From NCBI GenBank assembly GCA_041476565.1, contig JBGOTQ010000022.1, positions 1 to 37,312 on the forward strand: DNA of 37,312 nt, given 5' to 3'. Source of the DNA: DATKMG01 sp041476565. Its GTDB lineage: Bacteria > Acidobacteriota > Terriglobia > Versatilivoradales > Versatilivoraceae. Positions within the stretch are counted from its first letter, which is position 1; every line of letters begins with the position of its first letter. The notes under the pieces are model-generated. The model ran no database searches. It was not told the DNA's origin and saw only the letters and a list, made by a program, of their open reading frames with translations. This document shows positions 1-8,970 of this stretch, piece by piece. The position numbers and the translations under genes were made by a program.

Positions 1-2547
1 CGCGCCTCTGCAGGAATCGTGGGGGGCGTTGCTGGTAGGGCTAGATGGGGGGGGAGAGTGGATGGGCTGGCGCTGCCTGCGGCTGCTCCTGGTCCTGGAA
101 TGGCCAAGTCTGCCTCGATGATGAGGGTAGGCGGAAGAGTGGCGGCAGAGATGGCCAAGGATCAGGCTCAATCAGTTACGGTGAGTAACGGGGAAGAACC
201 AGCTGTCCAGGTCCGCACCGATTTCCGTGCTACTGTCTTCTGGCAACCAAATGTAATCACGGACAAAGATGGGAAGGCCACTATCCGCTTCAAGTATCCT
301 GATTCCCTAACAAGTTGGAAAGCCACAGCCCGAGCGGTTTCAGCCGCCAATCAATTCGGTATTGCCTCCACGAATACGCGAACTCGGCAACCCTTGATGA
401 TTCGTTTGCAGGCGCCGAGATTCTTTGTGGTGGGTGACACCGTCACGATTTCGGGGGTCATAAACAACAATACGGATACGCCCATGAGGGTCACCCCCTC
501 CCTCGATGCTGCTGGCCTGGTTCTTCAAGGTACAAAGACGATGGCCCCCGTCGAGGTCAAAAGCAATGGAGAGGGCCGTGTTGACTGGACCGTCTCCGTT
601 CAGAAACAGGGGACGGCGAAACTGAAGGTTACGGCTCGAGGCGCCCAGTATGCCGATGCCATGGAAAAGGAATTCCCTGTCTTTGAACATGGCATCGAGA
701 AGTTCATCTCCAGGTCTGGAAAACTGCGGGGCAACGAGGCGATTATCAAGTTGGACCTGCCAGCCGAACGGAAGCCGGAGTCCACATCAATAAACATTCA
801 GGTTACACCCAGCTTTGCCGTCACCATGCTGGACGCGCTTCCATACCTGATCGACTATCCTTACGGCTGTACTGAACAGACCATGAGCCGTTTCCTGCCG
901 GCGGCGGTTGTAGCCAAGACCCTCAAGGACCTCGGCCTGCAACCAGAGCAGGTCATGGGACACATCTTTGGCGGAATTGAACCAGAGACTGCCATCCAGA
1001 CGCATCCCAAAGGGGAGAAGGACCTGAATGACCTGGAAAAAATGATCAGGCAGGGCCTGGATCGGCTCTATGACTTCCAGCACAGCGACGGCGGTTGGGG
1101 GTGGTGGAAGGAAGGGGACAGCGACCACTTCATGAGCGCCTATGTGGTTTGGGGGTTAACACTGGCCCGCCAGGGAGGCATCTCTTTAAAGACGGGTGTT
1201 CTCGAGCGCGGGGTGAGCTATTTGGACAAGGAGTTGGTTGAGCAGGAAAATAATCCGGACCTTCAAGCTTGGATGTTACATTCTCTGGCGGTGTACCACG
1301 CCGCTTCCAGTTCGGGCACGGTGAGCCCGAATCAAAACCGGGCGTACAAAAACCTCTGGGCGAATCGAGACCAGCTAAATGCGTACACCCGGGCTTTGTT
1401 GGCTCTTTCTGCTCACTCCTATGGGTACAGCGAAGCAGCCAAGACGCTGATTGAGAACCTGGAAAATGGAGTAAAGCTCGATTCCAAGCCTGATATCTCC
1501 GTGATTTTGCGGGGCGAACAATCCTCTCAGTCTGAGACCATGGCAACGGCCCATTGGGGTGAAGACGGAATCTACTGGCGCTGGTCTGACGGTGGCGTCG
1601 AAAGTACCGCTTTCGTCCTGCGCGCCTTGTTGGCCATTGACCCGCAGAACAAGCTGGTGGAGCCCGTGATGAACTGGCTGATAAAGAACCGCCGTGGCGC
1701 TCAATGGAGCAACACCCGGGACACCGCCATCGTCGTTCTGTCGATGAATGATTACCTGCGCAAAAGTGGAGAACTGGCTGCAGAGGCGGACTATGAAATC
1801 TCGGTCAATGGGTCTCGAGTTGGGGGAAGGAAAGTCGCCCCCAGGGAGGTCCTGTCAACACCAAGCCAGTGGACGGTTGACCGCCAACTGCTGAAGAGTG
1901 GGAGCAATGAGTTTCGGATTTCACGCAAGGCGGGCAACGGTCCGCTGTACTTTGCTGTCCAGGCTAAGTTCTTCAGCCTCGAAGAACCTGTCACTGCCGC
2001 AGGGAATGAGTTGTTCGTGCGCCGTCAATATTACCGCCTGCTGAACAAGCCCACATTGTTGAAGGGCTTTGTGTCCCAACGTCTGCCCTTGAAGGATGAG
2101 GGAGCCGTCGAGAGTGGAGACCGTGTGGAGGTCGTCGTCACTGTTGAAGCCAAGAACAACTATGAATACTTGGTCTTTGAGGACCTCAAACCCGCCGGGT
2201 TTGAAGCCGTTCAAGTTCGCAGCGGGGAGCCGCTCTTTGCCAGGGAATTAAAGTCAGGAACCGTTGACCGGAAAGGCTACAAGGAATCCACGCCGAATGC
2301 CAATGCTGAAGAGGGCGATTACACCGGCCGCTCACGTTGGGTGTACCAGGAGTTGCGCGACCGCAAAGTGGCCTTGTTCGTCGACAAACTGCCGCAAGGA
2401 GTCTGGGAAATCCGCTACGAGCTTCGGGCCGAAGTCCCCGGGAAGTTTCATGCGTTGCCAGTCCTGGGGCATGCGATGTATGTCCCGGAGATCCGTGGCA
2501 ACGGAGAAGAAACCCGTCTGACTATCACCGAGGGGCCACAGCAATGA
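1..2547 (+). CDS. Alpha-2-macroglobulin family protein, C-terminal part (5' end outside window)
   Basis: Bacterial alpha-2-macroglobulins are periplasmic or lipid-anchored protease traps that link covalently to attacking proteases. The frame is open to the window edge, so the first possible start (GTG at 19) is not the true one and an N-terminal portion is missing. The first ~45 residues are rich in Gly, Ala and Met, as expected for a bait region. The A2M core follows (VRTDFRATVFWQPN, then KYPDSLTSWKATARA). The thioester motif CTEQ sits at 868-879 inside YPYGCTEQT, with Cys and Gln intact, so the trap should be able to react. The thioester helical domain (DGGWGWWKEGDSDHFMSAYV) and the receptor-binding-like C-terminus (FEDLKPAGFEAVQ) complete the family layout. 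No partner gene such as pbpC follows; the next gene is convergent. The family call is firm. Confidence 0.94.
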   Translation, partial: RASAGIVGGVAGRARWGGRVDGLALPAAAPGPGMAKSASMMRVGGRVAAEMAKDQAQSVTVSNGEEPAVQVRTDFRATVFWQPNVITDKDGKATIRFKYPDSLTSWKATARAVSAANQFGIASTNTRTRQPLMIRLQAPRFFVVGDTVTISGVINNNTDTPMRVTPSLDAAGLVLQGTKTMAPVEVKSNGEGRVDWTVSVQKQGTAKLKVTARGAQYADAMEKEFPVFEHGIEKFISRSGKLRGNEAIIKLDLPAERKPESTSINIQVTPSFAVTMLDALPYLIDYPYGCTEQTMSRFLPAAVVAKTLKDLGLQPEQVMGHIFGGIEPETAIQTHPKGEKDLNDLEKMIRQGLDRLYDFQHSDGGWGWWKEGDSDHFMSAYVVWGLTLARQGGISLKTGVLERGVSYLDKELVEQENNPDLQAWMLHSLAVYHAASSSGTVSPNQNRAYKNLWANRDQLNAYTRALLALSAHSYGYSEAAKTLIENLENGVKLDSKPDISVILRGEQSSQSETMATAHWGEDGIYWRWSDGGVESTAFVLRALLAIDPQNKLVEPVMNWLIKNRRGAQWSNTRDTAIVVLSMNDYLRKSGELAAEADYEISVNGSRVGGRKVAPREVLSTPSQWTVDRQLLKSGSNEFRISRKAGNGPLYFAVQAKFFSLEEPVTAAGNELFVRRQYYRLLNKPTLLKGFVSQRLPLKDEGAVESGDRVEVVVTVEAKNNYEYLVFEDLKPAGFEAVQVRSGEPLFARELKSGTVDRKGYKESTPNANAEEGDYTGRSRWVYQELRDRKVALFVDKLPQGVWEIRYELRAEVPGKFHALPVLGHAMYVPEIRGNGEETRLTITEGPQQ

Positions 2548-2617
2548 CAGGCACAGGCGCTGTCAACCCGGTTTGCGGCCGTCGCTGCAATCACAGTGGC
2601 ATATGGAGACGCAGGGT

Positions 2618-2735
2618 CCCGTCAAAGTCACCGAATATCGTTTAAAGCTCAACCTTTAGGTTGTCAACACGCGGGAGCATGAACTCTGAACGACGAATCA
2701 AGTCCTCCGTTGTCAATTGAACTGACTTTGACGGG
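2618..2735. repeat. 13-bp inverted repeat enclosing a small hairpin
   Basis: CCCGTCAAAGTCA at 2618-2630 is the exact reverse complement of 2723-2735. The 92 bp between the arms hold a smaller hairpin (CAACC at about 2650, GGTTG at about 2659). It lies in the intergenic space after the alpha-2-macroglobulin gene. There is no coding potential inside. It could be a tiny transposon-like remnant or an RNA structure, and the sequence does not decide between these. Confidence 0.5.
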
Positions 2736-2764
2736 GCTCTCTAGAAAGAACGATCACCCATTGT

Positions 2765-2794
2765 GACACTCTTGCCTACTAGGGCAAGAGTGTC
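2765..2794. terminator. Perfect 12-bp hairpin overlapping the NHL gene stop codon
   Basis: GACACTCTTGCC (2765-2776) pairs perfectly with 2783-2794 around a 6-nt loop. It lies between two convergent genes and overlaps the last codons and stop (2779-2781) of the minus-strand NHL gene. Neither side has a T-run, so it is not a textbook intrinsic terminator. A bidirectional terminator or mRNA 3' stabiliser is the likeliest role. Confidence 0.55.
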
Positions 2795-4581
2795 CTGGGG
2801 TCCCCGGTGATGTTGTCTATGGCTGATGCGTACGCAGCAAATCCGCCGCCAGTTGTGAATGTTGAAAGCGATATTCGCGCGCCAACAATATTTCCGGCAA
2901 TCCCGATGTCGCGGACAACTCGGGTAACTTGGGTCATTCCAAGTGCCGGGAGAAGGTATTGCTTTGAGCCCAAGACCGCACCCGATTCCGAGAAAATTGA
3001 AACGTTGACCTGCAAAATACCTTCCGTGGCATTTGCTAGAATCAGGTTTGTCCGGAAGGCGTTATCCTCCCGAATCGCAATGATGGACCTGGCTTGTCCC
3101 GCTGGGATGACTTCTGCTAAAGGGACCGCTGGAACACTCTGGCCATATGAGCCGCCTGAGCCGGCTGGGGTGGAAGTCTGCCCCACAATGCTCATCATTT
3201 GAGTTGATGATCGAATCTGGATTGCGCCATAATTGGAGGAAAAGCCGAACACCGTCCCTAAAACGTCAGCGTAGGTGACCGACATCCCCGCGCCGAGCGT
3301 GAAAGTACGTTCCGGTCCTGAGCGGCCATCTGTGTTGTTCCCGAGGAATTTCAAAACAAAGTTGGCATCCGTCGGCGCCAAATTAGCGATGGTTAGACTG
3401 GTCGTAAAGAACGTCCCGCCTTGTCCTGCCGCTCGAGCACTGGAGGGGAGAATCCAGGTGGAAACATATGGGAGTGGGGGCGGTGCTGATCCAGGTGTCA
3501 GCAACCGAATTCGTTGGTCAAGAGAATCAGCAAAGTAGATTTTTCCCGTGCTGTCCAGGGCAATCCCCGCAGGGCTATTTAGATACGTAGAGGTTGCAGG
3601 GACCCCGTCACTAGTGGATCCAAAATCCGCACTACCTGCGATTGCATTGACGATTCCACTCGGATTTACTCGCCATACTCGGTTGTCACCAGAGAAATAT
3701 ACAATGCCGGATTTATCTGCCGCTAGGTTGCTTATCCCGTTTAAGTTAAGGCTGGTTGCGACCTTCCCCTCCCAATCCTGATCATTTCCGCCGCCTGCAA
3801 TCGTCTGGATAATTCCATTGGCATATACCTTACGAATGCGGCCGTTCAAGGTGTCTGCGATGAACAGGTTCCCAACTCCATCCACTGCAACTCCCTTGGG
3901 TTTGCTGAGGGTGGCCGAGAGTGCCGGCCCACCATCACCTGAAGATCCAAGGAAACCTGGCGTGCCTGCAACCGTAGTAATGATACCGTTGGTATCTACC
4001 TTTCGAATGCAATAATTGGACTGATCCGCAATGTAAACATTGCCACTGGCATCAGCAGCCACATCCATTGGACCATTCAGAAATGCTTGGATAGCTGGGC
4101 CTCCATCACCACCGAACCCGGCGGAACCGCCTCCGGCGAATTTCGTAATTCTCCCACTCGAATCAACTTTCCGGATCAGGTTGTTTGCAGAGTCTGCAAT
4201 GTAAAGATTGCCGTTGCCGTCGAGCGCAATCCCGCTTGGCTGCGACAACATGGCCGAGGTCGCCGGGCCACCGTCACCTGCAGACCCCTGCGACCCCGTC
4301 CCTGCCACGGTCGTAATCACACCGTTGGCGCTTACTTTCCGGATTCGCTGATTCGAAGGCTCTGAGAAGTAGATATTGCCCGCTTTGTCCAATGCAACGC
4401 CGTAAGGGCGATCAAGCCGCGCCGAGGTTGCCGGACCTCCGTCCCCGCTGTATCCCTGTGTGCCGTTTCCTGCAATGGTCGAAATCACATAGGTGGTTCC
4501 CGACTGTGCGAGACCGATCTCAGTCAAGATCAGCACTGATAGCAGACCGTTTAATAGACTTCTCTGTAATAGTGAACTCAT
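2779..4581 (-). CDS. Secreted NHL-repeat beta-propeller protein with C-terminal Acidobacterial domain
   Basis: The start is placed at 4581 because AGGGGG lies 6 bp upstream and the product then opens with a clean signal peptide (MSSLLQRSLLNGLL to GLAQS); an in-frame ATG 14 codons upstream has no such signal. The mature protein has six repeats of about 56 residues. Each starts near TVAGTG, continues GDGGPATSA and then GVALD-GN-YIAD-N-RIRKV, the NHL pattern, giving a six-bladed propeller. The last ~215 residues, from YVSTWILPSS to the end in DNITGDP, are a separate beta-rich region seen at the C-terminus of other Acidobacterial extracellular proteins; I know no function for it. Such propellers usually bind proteins or glycans outside the cell. 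No catalytic residues are recognisable. The call as an exported NHL protein is firm; its role is unknown. Confidence 0.88.
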   Translation of the reverse strand: MSSLLQRSLLNGLLSVLILTEIGLAQSGTTYVISTIAGNGTQGYSGDGGPATSARLDRPYGVALDKAGNIYFSEPSNQRIRKVSANGVITTVAGTGSQGSAGDGGPATSAMLSQPSGIALDGNGNLYIADSANNLIRKVDSSGRITKFAGGGSAGFGGDGGPAIQAFLNGPMDVAADASGNVYIADQSNYCIRKVDTNGIITTVAGTPGFLGSSGDGGPALSATLSKPKGVAVDGVGNLFIADTLNGRIRKVYANGIIQTIAGGGNDQDWEGKVATSLNLNGISNLAADKSGIVYFSGDNRVWRVNPSGIVNAIAGSADFGSTSDGVPATSTYLNSPAGIALDSTGKIYFADSLDQRIRLLTPGSAPPPLPYVSTWILPSSARAAGQGGTFFTTSLTIANLAPTDANFVLKFLGNNTDGRSGPERTFTLGAGMSVTYADVLGTVFGFSSNYGAIQIRSSTQMMSIVGQTSTPAGSGGSYGQSVPAVPLAEVIPAGQARSIIAIREDNAFRTNLILANATEGILQVNVSIFSESGAVLGSKQYLLPALGMTQVTRVVRDIGIAGNIVGARISLSTFTTGGGFAAYASAIDNITGDPRTLLP

Positions 4582-4805
4582 GAATCCCCCTTTCGAAAGG
4601 AAAGCAAAAGGTTTATGGCACATCCGAGGTATGTGTTATTCCCGAAGACCGCCGGAATATAAAGGCTGAGCTAACCAGGGCCGATTACCTTGGCTGCCTC
4701 CGACTCTCCTTATCGGCATTACGTGGGTGATATATTTAGAATTACCTTCTGCTTAGAGGCGGCCTTCCCAGGCGTGTCGAGGGGATCAAAATGACCAGTT
4801 ATTGA

Positions 4806-4848
4806 GGGAGTAAGCGCCAAAAAGGGGGAATAGGGGGAGAAAAGGGGG
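4806..4848 (+). other. G-tract cluster with possible G-quadruplex
   Basis: One GGG (4806-4808) and three GGGGG runs (4824-4828, 4833-4837, 4844-4848) lie on the + strand in a purine-rich stretch. The loops are 15, 4 and 6 nt. It sits immediately after the stop of the minus-strand VWFA gene, whose transcript would carry the C-rich strand. No gene is visible elsewhere in the 272-bp gap 4582-4853. Confidence 0.35.
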
Positions 4849-4853
4849 TAATA

Positions 4854-6746
4854 TCAAGGAATTTCGATCAACCGGCTGGCCGACCCCATCTGGCTCTTCA
4901 GGCTCTCCCGTACGATAGATCTGATTCGGTAGCGCCCCGGTGGCAGATTGAAATCGACCTTGGAGCTGAACCCGTACTGGACCAGGGCGGCGTAACTGGG
5001 CTCCGACAGATTGAAATCAATTACCTTCTCCAGTCCATCGACCCACTTGTTGTTCTCATCGAAGGCCGCCACCACCAGGCTCAAAGAATTCTTGCGGCGG
5101 ATATCCTCGCTGAGGAATTCCAGCCGGCTCACGTTGACCTTCGTCAATAAGGAGAGTTGATAGACCGAGTCCGAAATCTGGCTGAATTGATAGGAAAGCT
5201 GAATCGGGATCTCATTGAGATTCCCAGGCGCCCGCAGGGCTTCGACGATATCTTCTTTCCTCCGTCTTTCCGTAGAGATTTGCTCGCGGGGGGCATAATA
5301 CCCTTCCCGATATCTCAACTTCAGCCCGGGTCGAGCGACCTCCAGCTTGATCTTGTGGTAGCGACCGTCGTTTTTGGTTTCAGGAGAAGCATAAGTCAGG
5401 ATGTAGTAGAAGGTCTGGTGGTCGACAGCTCTTTTAATTCCTCCGTACAAATCATTGCTATTTTCGACGAAGAGGCCGCCGGTTTCTGACGCCAACTGGG
5501 CCAGAGAAGACTTCTGGTCTGACTGCTGGTTGGACAGGGTCAGGACCTTGGAGCCCATGAAACTAGTTACATGGACATTCTCGGTGACAGTGCCACCTCC
5601 GCCTCGCCCACTGACTGGTATCCTGTTTTCAATCATTCCGCTGCCTGAAATGCTCACGCTACTGGAAGCATCCGGCCCCGTTGTATATAGCCCGCGAATA
5701 TCGATGGCATTCACATAGACGCCGGAACGCAGCGCCATGTCCACCACGTCCTGCAATTCATAACGCACCGGCTCGGAAAGGAACCCTTCTGAAAAAAGAA
5801 TCAGCGATTTCCTTCCTTCGAAGTGACGCATGGAGCGAACGTACTGACGCACGGCGTTCAGCATCATGCGGCGCCGGTAAGTTGATTCGGAAAGGACCAT
5901 TGCTGCGATGGGATAGAGGCGGTCGGCAGCGGTCTGCATAGCCAGCAGGCCTGTTTCAAGGCGTTCGCAGACGACCGTCTCCACAAGGGCGACCTGGATC
6001 TCAGGCAGAAGCGAATTCAGCCGACAGCCTCCGGAATTGAGATAGGCATTCACGTCCTCCAGGCTATCGCTTCTGGGACGGGGAATGGATCCGGGAGAGA
6101 GATAGGTTTCGATCGCCAGGGCCTGCGACTCGGTCAATTCGGCGCAGCCGGCCTGCATGGGGCGTCTCCTGTCCAGCTTGGAAAGCAGGGTCAGGAGCTG
6201 GTCGCGCAGTACTTCCGCGTAATTGGTAAAGGGGACCTGGATCCTGCCGGACGCTGAAGTGATCCCGATCTGGTCCCCGGTCCAGGTGCCGTCCGCGAGG
6301 TATTTCTTGACGGCTTCCACCGTGCGGTACAGGGTGTCATAGGCAGGCGCATTCAGGTCATCGATCATCAAGGCAATGAAGTGTGGGCGGTCGCCGACCG
6401 TCTCAGGTTCCGAGGTGGCGGCCGCGGCGTTCTTCTCTCCGTCAGCGCCCTGCACCGCCTTGTAGGATTCCCTGGCAAAGGTGTGAATCGGTTGGGGCTT
6501 GCCGTCTTCATAAACTTTGAAGTCTTCGACGACCAGGTCTTTGACGGGGTTGCCTTGCTTATCGGTGACGCTCGCATTAACTACGACGACGTTAACTGGG
6601 ATCTTTAGACTGAAGGCGGAAGTGTCCTCTTTTGTTTTCACCTCTTGACCTTGCGGGGTCTTCTTATCCTTGGCTGCTGCAGGCCACGCGCAGAGGCCGA
6701 CGAGTAAGGCGCTTATCAGGAAGAGTAGAGTCTTGGGGGGGGGCAT
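4854..6746 (-). CDS. VWFA-related Acidobacterial domain protein, exported
   Basis: This 630-aa protein matches the VWFA-related Acidobacterial domain family (TIGR03436 type), whose function is unsettled. I chose ATG 6746 because GAGAGGTG lies just upstream and the product then begins with a signal peptide (MPPPKTLLFLISALLVG, cleavage near AAA-KD). The N-terminal hallmark is present: IPVNVVVVNASVTDKQG, then VEDFKVYEDGKPQPIHTF. The VWA fold follows, with the usual weak MIDAS segment ALMIDDLNAP and RKSLILFSEGF; a Gly/Ser stretch interrupts it near SVSISGSGM. The last ~150 residues form a beta-rich domain after RYREGYYAPRE. Members are generally exported and abundant in Acidobacteriota. The neighbours give no shared pathway. 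A degraded MIDAS is normal here, so metal binding is doubtful. Confidence 0.88.
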   Translation of the reverse strand: MPPPKTLLFLISALLVGLCAWPAAAKDKKTPQGQEVKTKEDTSAFSLKIPVNVVVVNASVTDKQGNPVKDLVVEDFKVYEDGKPQPIHTFARESYKAVQGADGEKNAAAATSEPETVGDRPHFIALMIDDLNAPAYDTLYRTVEAVKKYLADGTWTGDQIGITSASGRIQVPFTNYAEVLRDQLLTLLSKLDRRRPMQAGCAELTESQALAIETYLSPGSIPRPRSDSLEDVNAYLNSGGCRLNSLLPEIQVALVETVVCERLETGLLAMQTAADRLYPIAAMVLSESTYRRRMMLNAVRQYVRSMRHFEGRKSLILFSEGFLSEPVRYELQDVVDMALRSGVYVNAIDIRGLYTTGPDASSSVSISGSGMIENRIPVSGRGGGGTVTENVHVTSFMGSKVLTLSNQQSDQKSSLAQLASETGGLFVENSNDLYGGIKRAVDHQTFYYILTYASPETKNDGRYHKIKLEVARPGLKLRYREGYYAPREQISTERRRKEDIVEALRAPGNLNEIPIQLSYQFSQISDSVYQLSLLTKVNVSRLEFLSEDIRRKNSLSLVVAAFDENNKWVDGLEKVIDFNLSEPSYAALVQYGFSSKVDFNLPPGRYRIRSIVRESLKSQMGSASRLIEIP

Positions 6747-6964
6747 GGTGCACCTCTCTCCAGGGGCAATCCACATGGACCATTTCCTCACCTTGTCCAA
6801 TGATCCGACTCTGATGGTACCCTGGCGAAGAGACACTTCAACTTGCCGGCCTACCTTAGTCTATGACAATTGAACTATAGTGTAATTCTATCACAAAAAA
6901 GAGTTCCCACACCTGCCGAAGAACGAATCCCGGCTGCCAACAGGGAACGGCGGGGAACTGCGGG

Positions 6965-7258
6965 GAGGACGTGGCGCACTATCTGGCATATTCCCCTTAC
7001 CACCATGTGAAAGCGGGAGTGAAATATCCTGCTGCGCTGTTCATAAGCGGAGATTCCGACACCCGCGTCGACCCTCTCCATGCCAGGAAGATGAGGGCCT
7101 TATTGCAGTCTGCGAATGCGTCCAACAAGCCGATTATCCTCCGATCCGATAGTCAATCAGGTCATGTTTCGGAGGCCCGGCCGGTTAGCCGGGTTGTTCG
7201 AGACTCGACGGATGAACTTTCATTCTTATTCTGGCGACTGGGCGAGAAATTCCACGTA
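6965..7258 (+). pseudogene. Prolyl oligopeptidase (S9) C-terminal remnant
   Basis: The + strand here encodes the tail of a prolyl-oligopeptidase-like catalytic domain: HYLAYSPYHHVKAG, KYPAALFISGDSDTRVDP, then SQSGHV and FLFWRLG. The Asp (in GDSDTRVDP) and His (in SGHV) of the Ser-Asp-His triad are kept. The GxSxGG serine region and the whole propeller are absent. The reading frame stays open upstream of 6965 but no longer resembles the family, and it runs on past 7258 opposite the next minus-strand gene. There is no ribosome binding site. This is a decayed leftover of a larger gene, placed between two minus-strand genes. The S9 assignment is strong; the exact ends are approximate. Confidence 0.72.
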
Positions 7259-7273
7259 GAGGAGGGCGAGAAT

Positions 7274-7780
7274 TTACTTCTTATTGCTTCTTTCCAGCTG
7301 CAAGGCCAGCACGGCAACGATGCGCTCAGAGACCTCAAGGGCGGACTGAATGTATTTGCGCAGGTCCTCTTGTGCATTCTTCAATGTCTCCAACAAACTG
7401 GCACTGTGCTTCCTCGCGGTTCTCAGTAGGGGTTCCGCCATTTTTCGGTAGGCTGAACTTGTGGGAGATTCCGGTGAGAGAAGGTCTTCAGCTTGGTTCA
7501 ACGCAGCACGAAAGCCGCCAACTGCCTTGACAAGATCCTCCGCATTCTCTTTCCGGGTAGCAGAAGCAATGGCTTTTATCCGTTCGTTAGAAATGTTCAG
7601 GTAGACCTTCAGTTTTTCTTCCGGAGTTTTGGCCTTTTGGACAGCCTCGGTCTCTGACGGGTCCAAGGTTTCTTCGATTTTCTCAGACTGACCCGAAAGC
7701 AAAGGGCCAGTTAGCCACACCCAACCTGCCACGACGAGCACTGAAAACCGGCTATGCCATAGTCGGCGATGCGTTGTCAT
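7274..7780 (-). CDS. Hypothetical small exported helical protein
   Basis: I do not recognise this 168-aa protein. The start at ATG 7780 gives MTTHRRLWHSRFSVLVVAGWVWLTG, a basic N-terminus followed by a hydrophobic segment like a signal peptide or anchor, with GAAGG about 10 bp upstream. An in-frame ATG at 7816 is possible but would bury the signal. After the signal the chain is Glu/Lys/Ala-rich and looks fully helical (ISNERIKAIASATRKENAEDL, LETLKNAQEDLRKY), probably a small helical bundle or coiled coil, with no Cys. It is on the same strand as the LPS cluster but 296 bp beyond the DUF3108 gene. Its 3' end abuts the peptidase remnant on the other strand. Confidence 0.7.
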   Translation of the reverse strand: MTTHRRLWHSRFSVLVVAGWVWLTGPLLSGQSEKIEETLDPSETEAVQKAKTPEEKLKVYLNISNERIKAIASATRKENAEDLVKAVGGFRAALNQAEDLLSPESPTSSAYRKMAEPLLRTARKHSASLLETLKNAQEDLRKYIQSALEVSERIVAVLALQLERSNKK

Positions 7781-8075
7781 GTTCTCAACCTTCAAATCCG
7801 ATGGCCTGTGCCGCACAGCCCGCGAAGAATTGTATCCTAAAGTGACAAGAAGTTAAAAGCCTTTCATTAGGCACTGAAATGTAACCTTTGTGCAACGGCG
7901 CGTGCGCTACCCGCAGTCCCTATGCTGCAGAATCCCGGTCGAGAATTCATGAATGATAATAGGCGTTTCCTTATGAAAAGCCAAAAAGTCAAGTGCGGCA
8001 CCGACTCCCCGAATCGTGACCGAATCGTGAGGAAGAACACGGTCACGTCGACGAGCCTAATTTTCAGGAGAACCC

Positions 8076-8942
8076 TCAATTTTGACTCTTCTTGGGCAGG
8101 GCTTGCATTGTTGGAGGTTTCTCAATTCTGGACAAGGATGCCGTGATTGTCCCAACTGCAATCCGCGCTTTCAACTGGACAGGGATTTTCTCGGCGTCAT
8201 TCGTTAGCCAGACAAACAGCCGCCCCTTGTTCTTGAAGAGACCGCCAAACACCTTGGGCTCCAACCGGTAGGCCTGGAAGGTGCCGGCCGGGGTCTTGAC
8301 CGTCTCCACTGCTTGCACCTCCACATCCACGTCGTAGGTCTTCCCCCCATCATTGATCGGAAACCTGAAAGTCTCATCGACTTTTAGATCTCTGGTTCGC
8401 ACAAAGTAAAACGCCGAGATGACGTCCTGCACACATGCGGGGATCGGCGATTCGGAGTGCCTCGGAGGAAGTCCCGGACGAGCCAAATCGGTGTCCTCCA
8501 TTCGAGCCTGCCCCCCCTTCTGGTCAAAGTCGACCACGGTGGTTCGCTGTCGATGCCCTTCCTGAATATTCTTGACGATCCTTCTTGAGCATAGCGTGGC
8601 CACGGCCACGTTTGATTCAAAGATATCGACGACCGTGAAAAGTGTGGCCACGATTCCTGTAGAACGAACCGTGGCTCTTATTCTGTAGAGATCCTCGTTC
8701 TGGGCATGATACCTGTCGACGAGGTCAAAAGTAGCGATGCCGGCATCGAAGACTTTCCAGGACACCAGGTATGTAAATTTCTCGCCGAGGAGGAAAGACT
8801 GGCCGGTGACAGCAGGGGCAGGTCGTTGCGACCGAGTCTGTATAAGTAGACCGGCCTCAGGCACATCCAGAAAGAAACCGGCACACCAAAGGGTCAGGCC
8901 GAAGCCGAATACGATGAAAATAGGTTTCAGCAAAATCTGCAT
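8076..8942 (-). CDS. DUF3108 domain-containing envelope protein
   Basis: DUF3108 proteins are exported beta-rich proteins of unknown function, common in Gram-negative bacteria. The N-terminus (IFIVFGFGLTLWCAGFFLDV) is a signal peptide or anchor. The family pattern is present: LLGEKFTYLVSWKVFDAGIA, then RIRATVRSTGIVATLF, the VQDVISAFYFVRT segment with polar residues around it, KTPAGTFQAYRLEPK and LFVWLTNDAEKIPVQLKA. The length, 288 aa, is typical. It ends the co-directional LPS gene run, 28 bp after the ICMT-like gene, so co-transcription and an outer-membrane or LPS-related job are plausible but only inferred. An AGGAG-like site is rather far (about 16 bp) from ATG 8942. Confidence 0.85.
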   Translation of the reverse strand: MQILLKPIFIVFGFGLTLWCAGFFLDVPEAGLLIQTRSQRPAPAVTGQSFLLGEKFTYLVSWKVFDAGIATFDLVDRYHAQNEDLYRIRATVRSTGIVATLFTVVDIFESNVAVATLCSRRIVKNIQEGHRQRTTVVDFDQKGGQARMEDTDLARPGLPPRHSESPIPACVQDVISAFYFVRTRDLKVDETFRFPINDGGKTYDVDVEVQAVETVKTPAGTFQAYRLEPKVFGGLFKNKGRLFVWLTNDAEKIPVQLKARIAVGTITASLSRIEKPPTMQALPKKSQN

Positions 8943-8970
8943 TCGAAAAGCCGCAGCTGTCTCCTTCCCC

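Noticed and set aside
7922..8146. Plus-strand frame of 74 codons between the helical protein and DUF3108 genes
   Set aside because: No ribosome site and it runs into the end of the DUF3108 gene on the other strand. The 295-bp gap 7781-8075 holds only a near-tandem CGAATCGTGA pair around 8013-8032.
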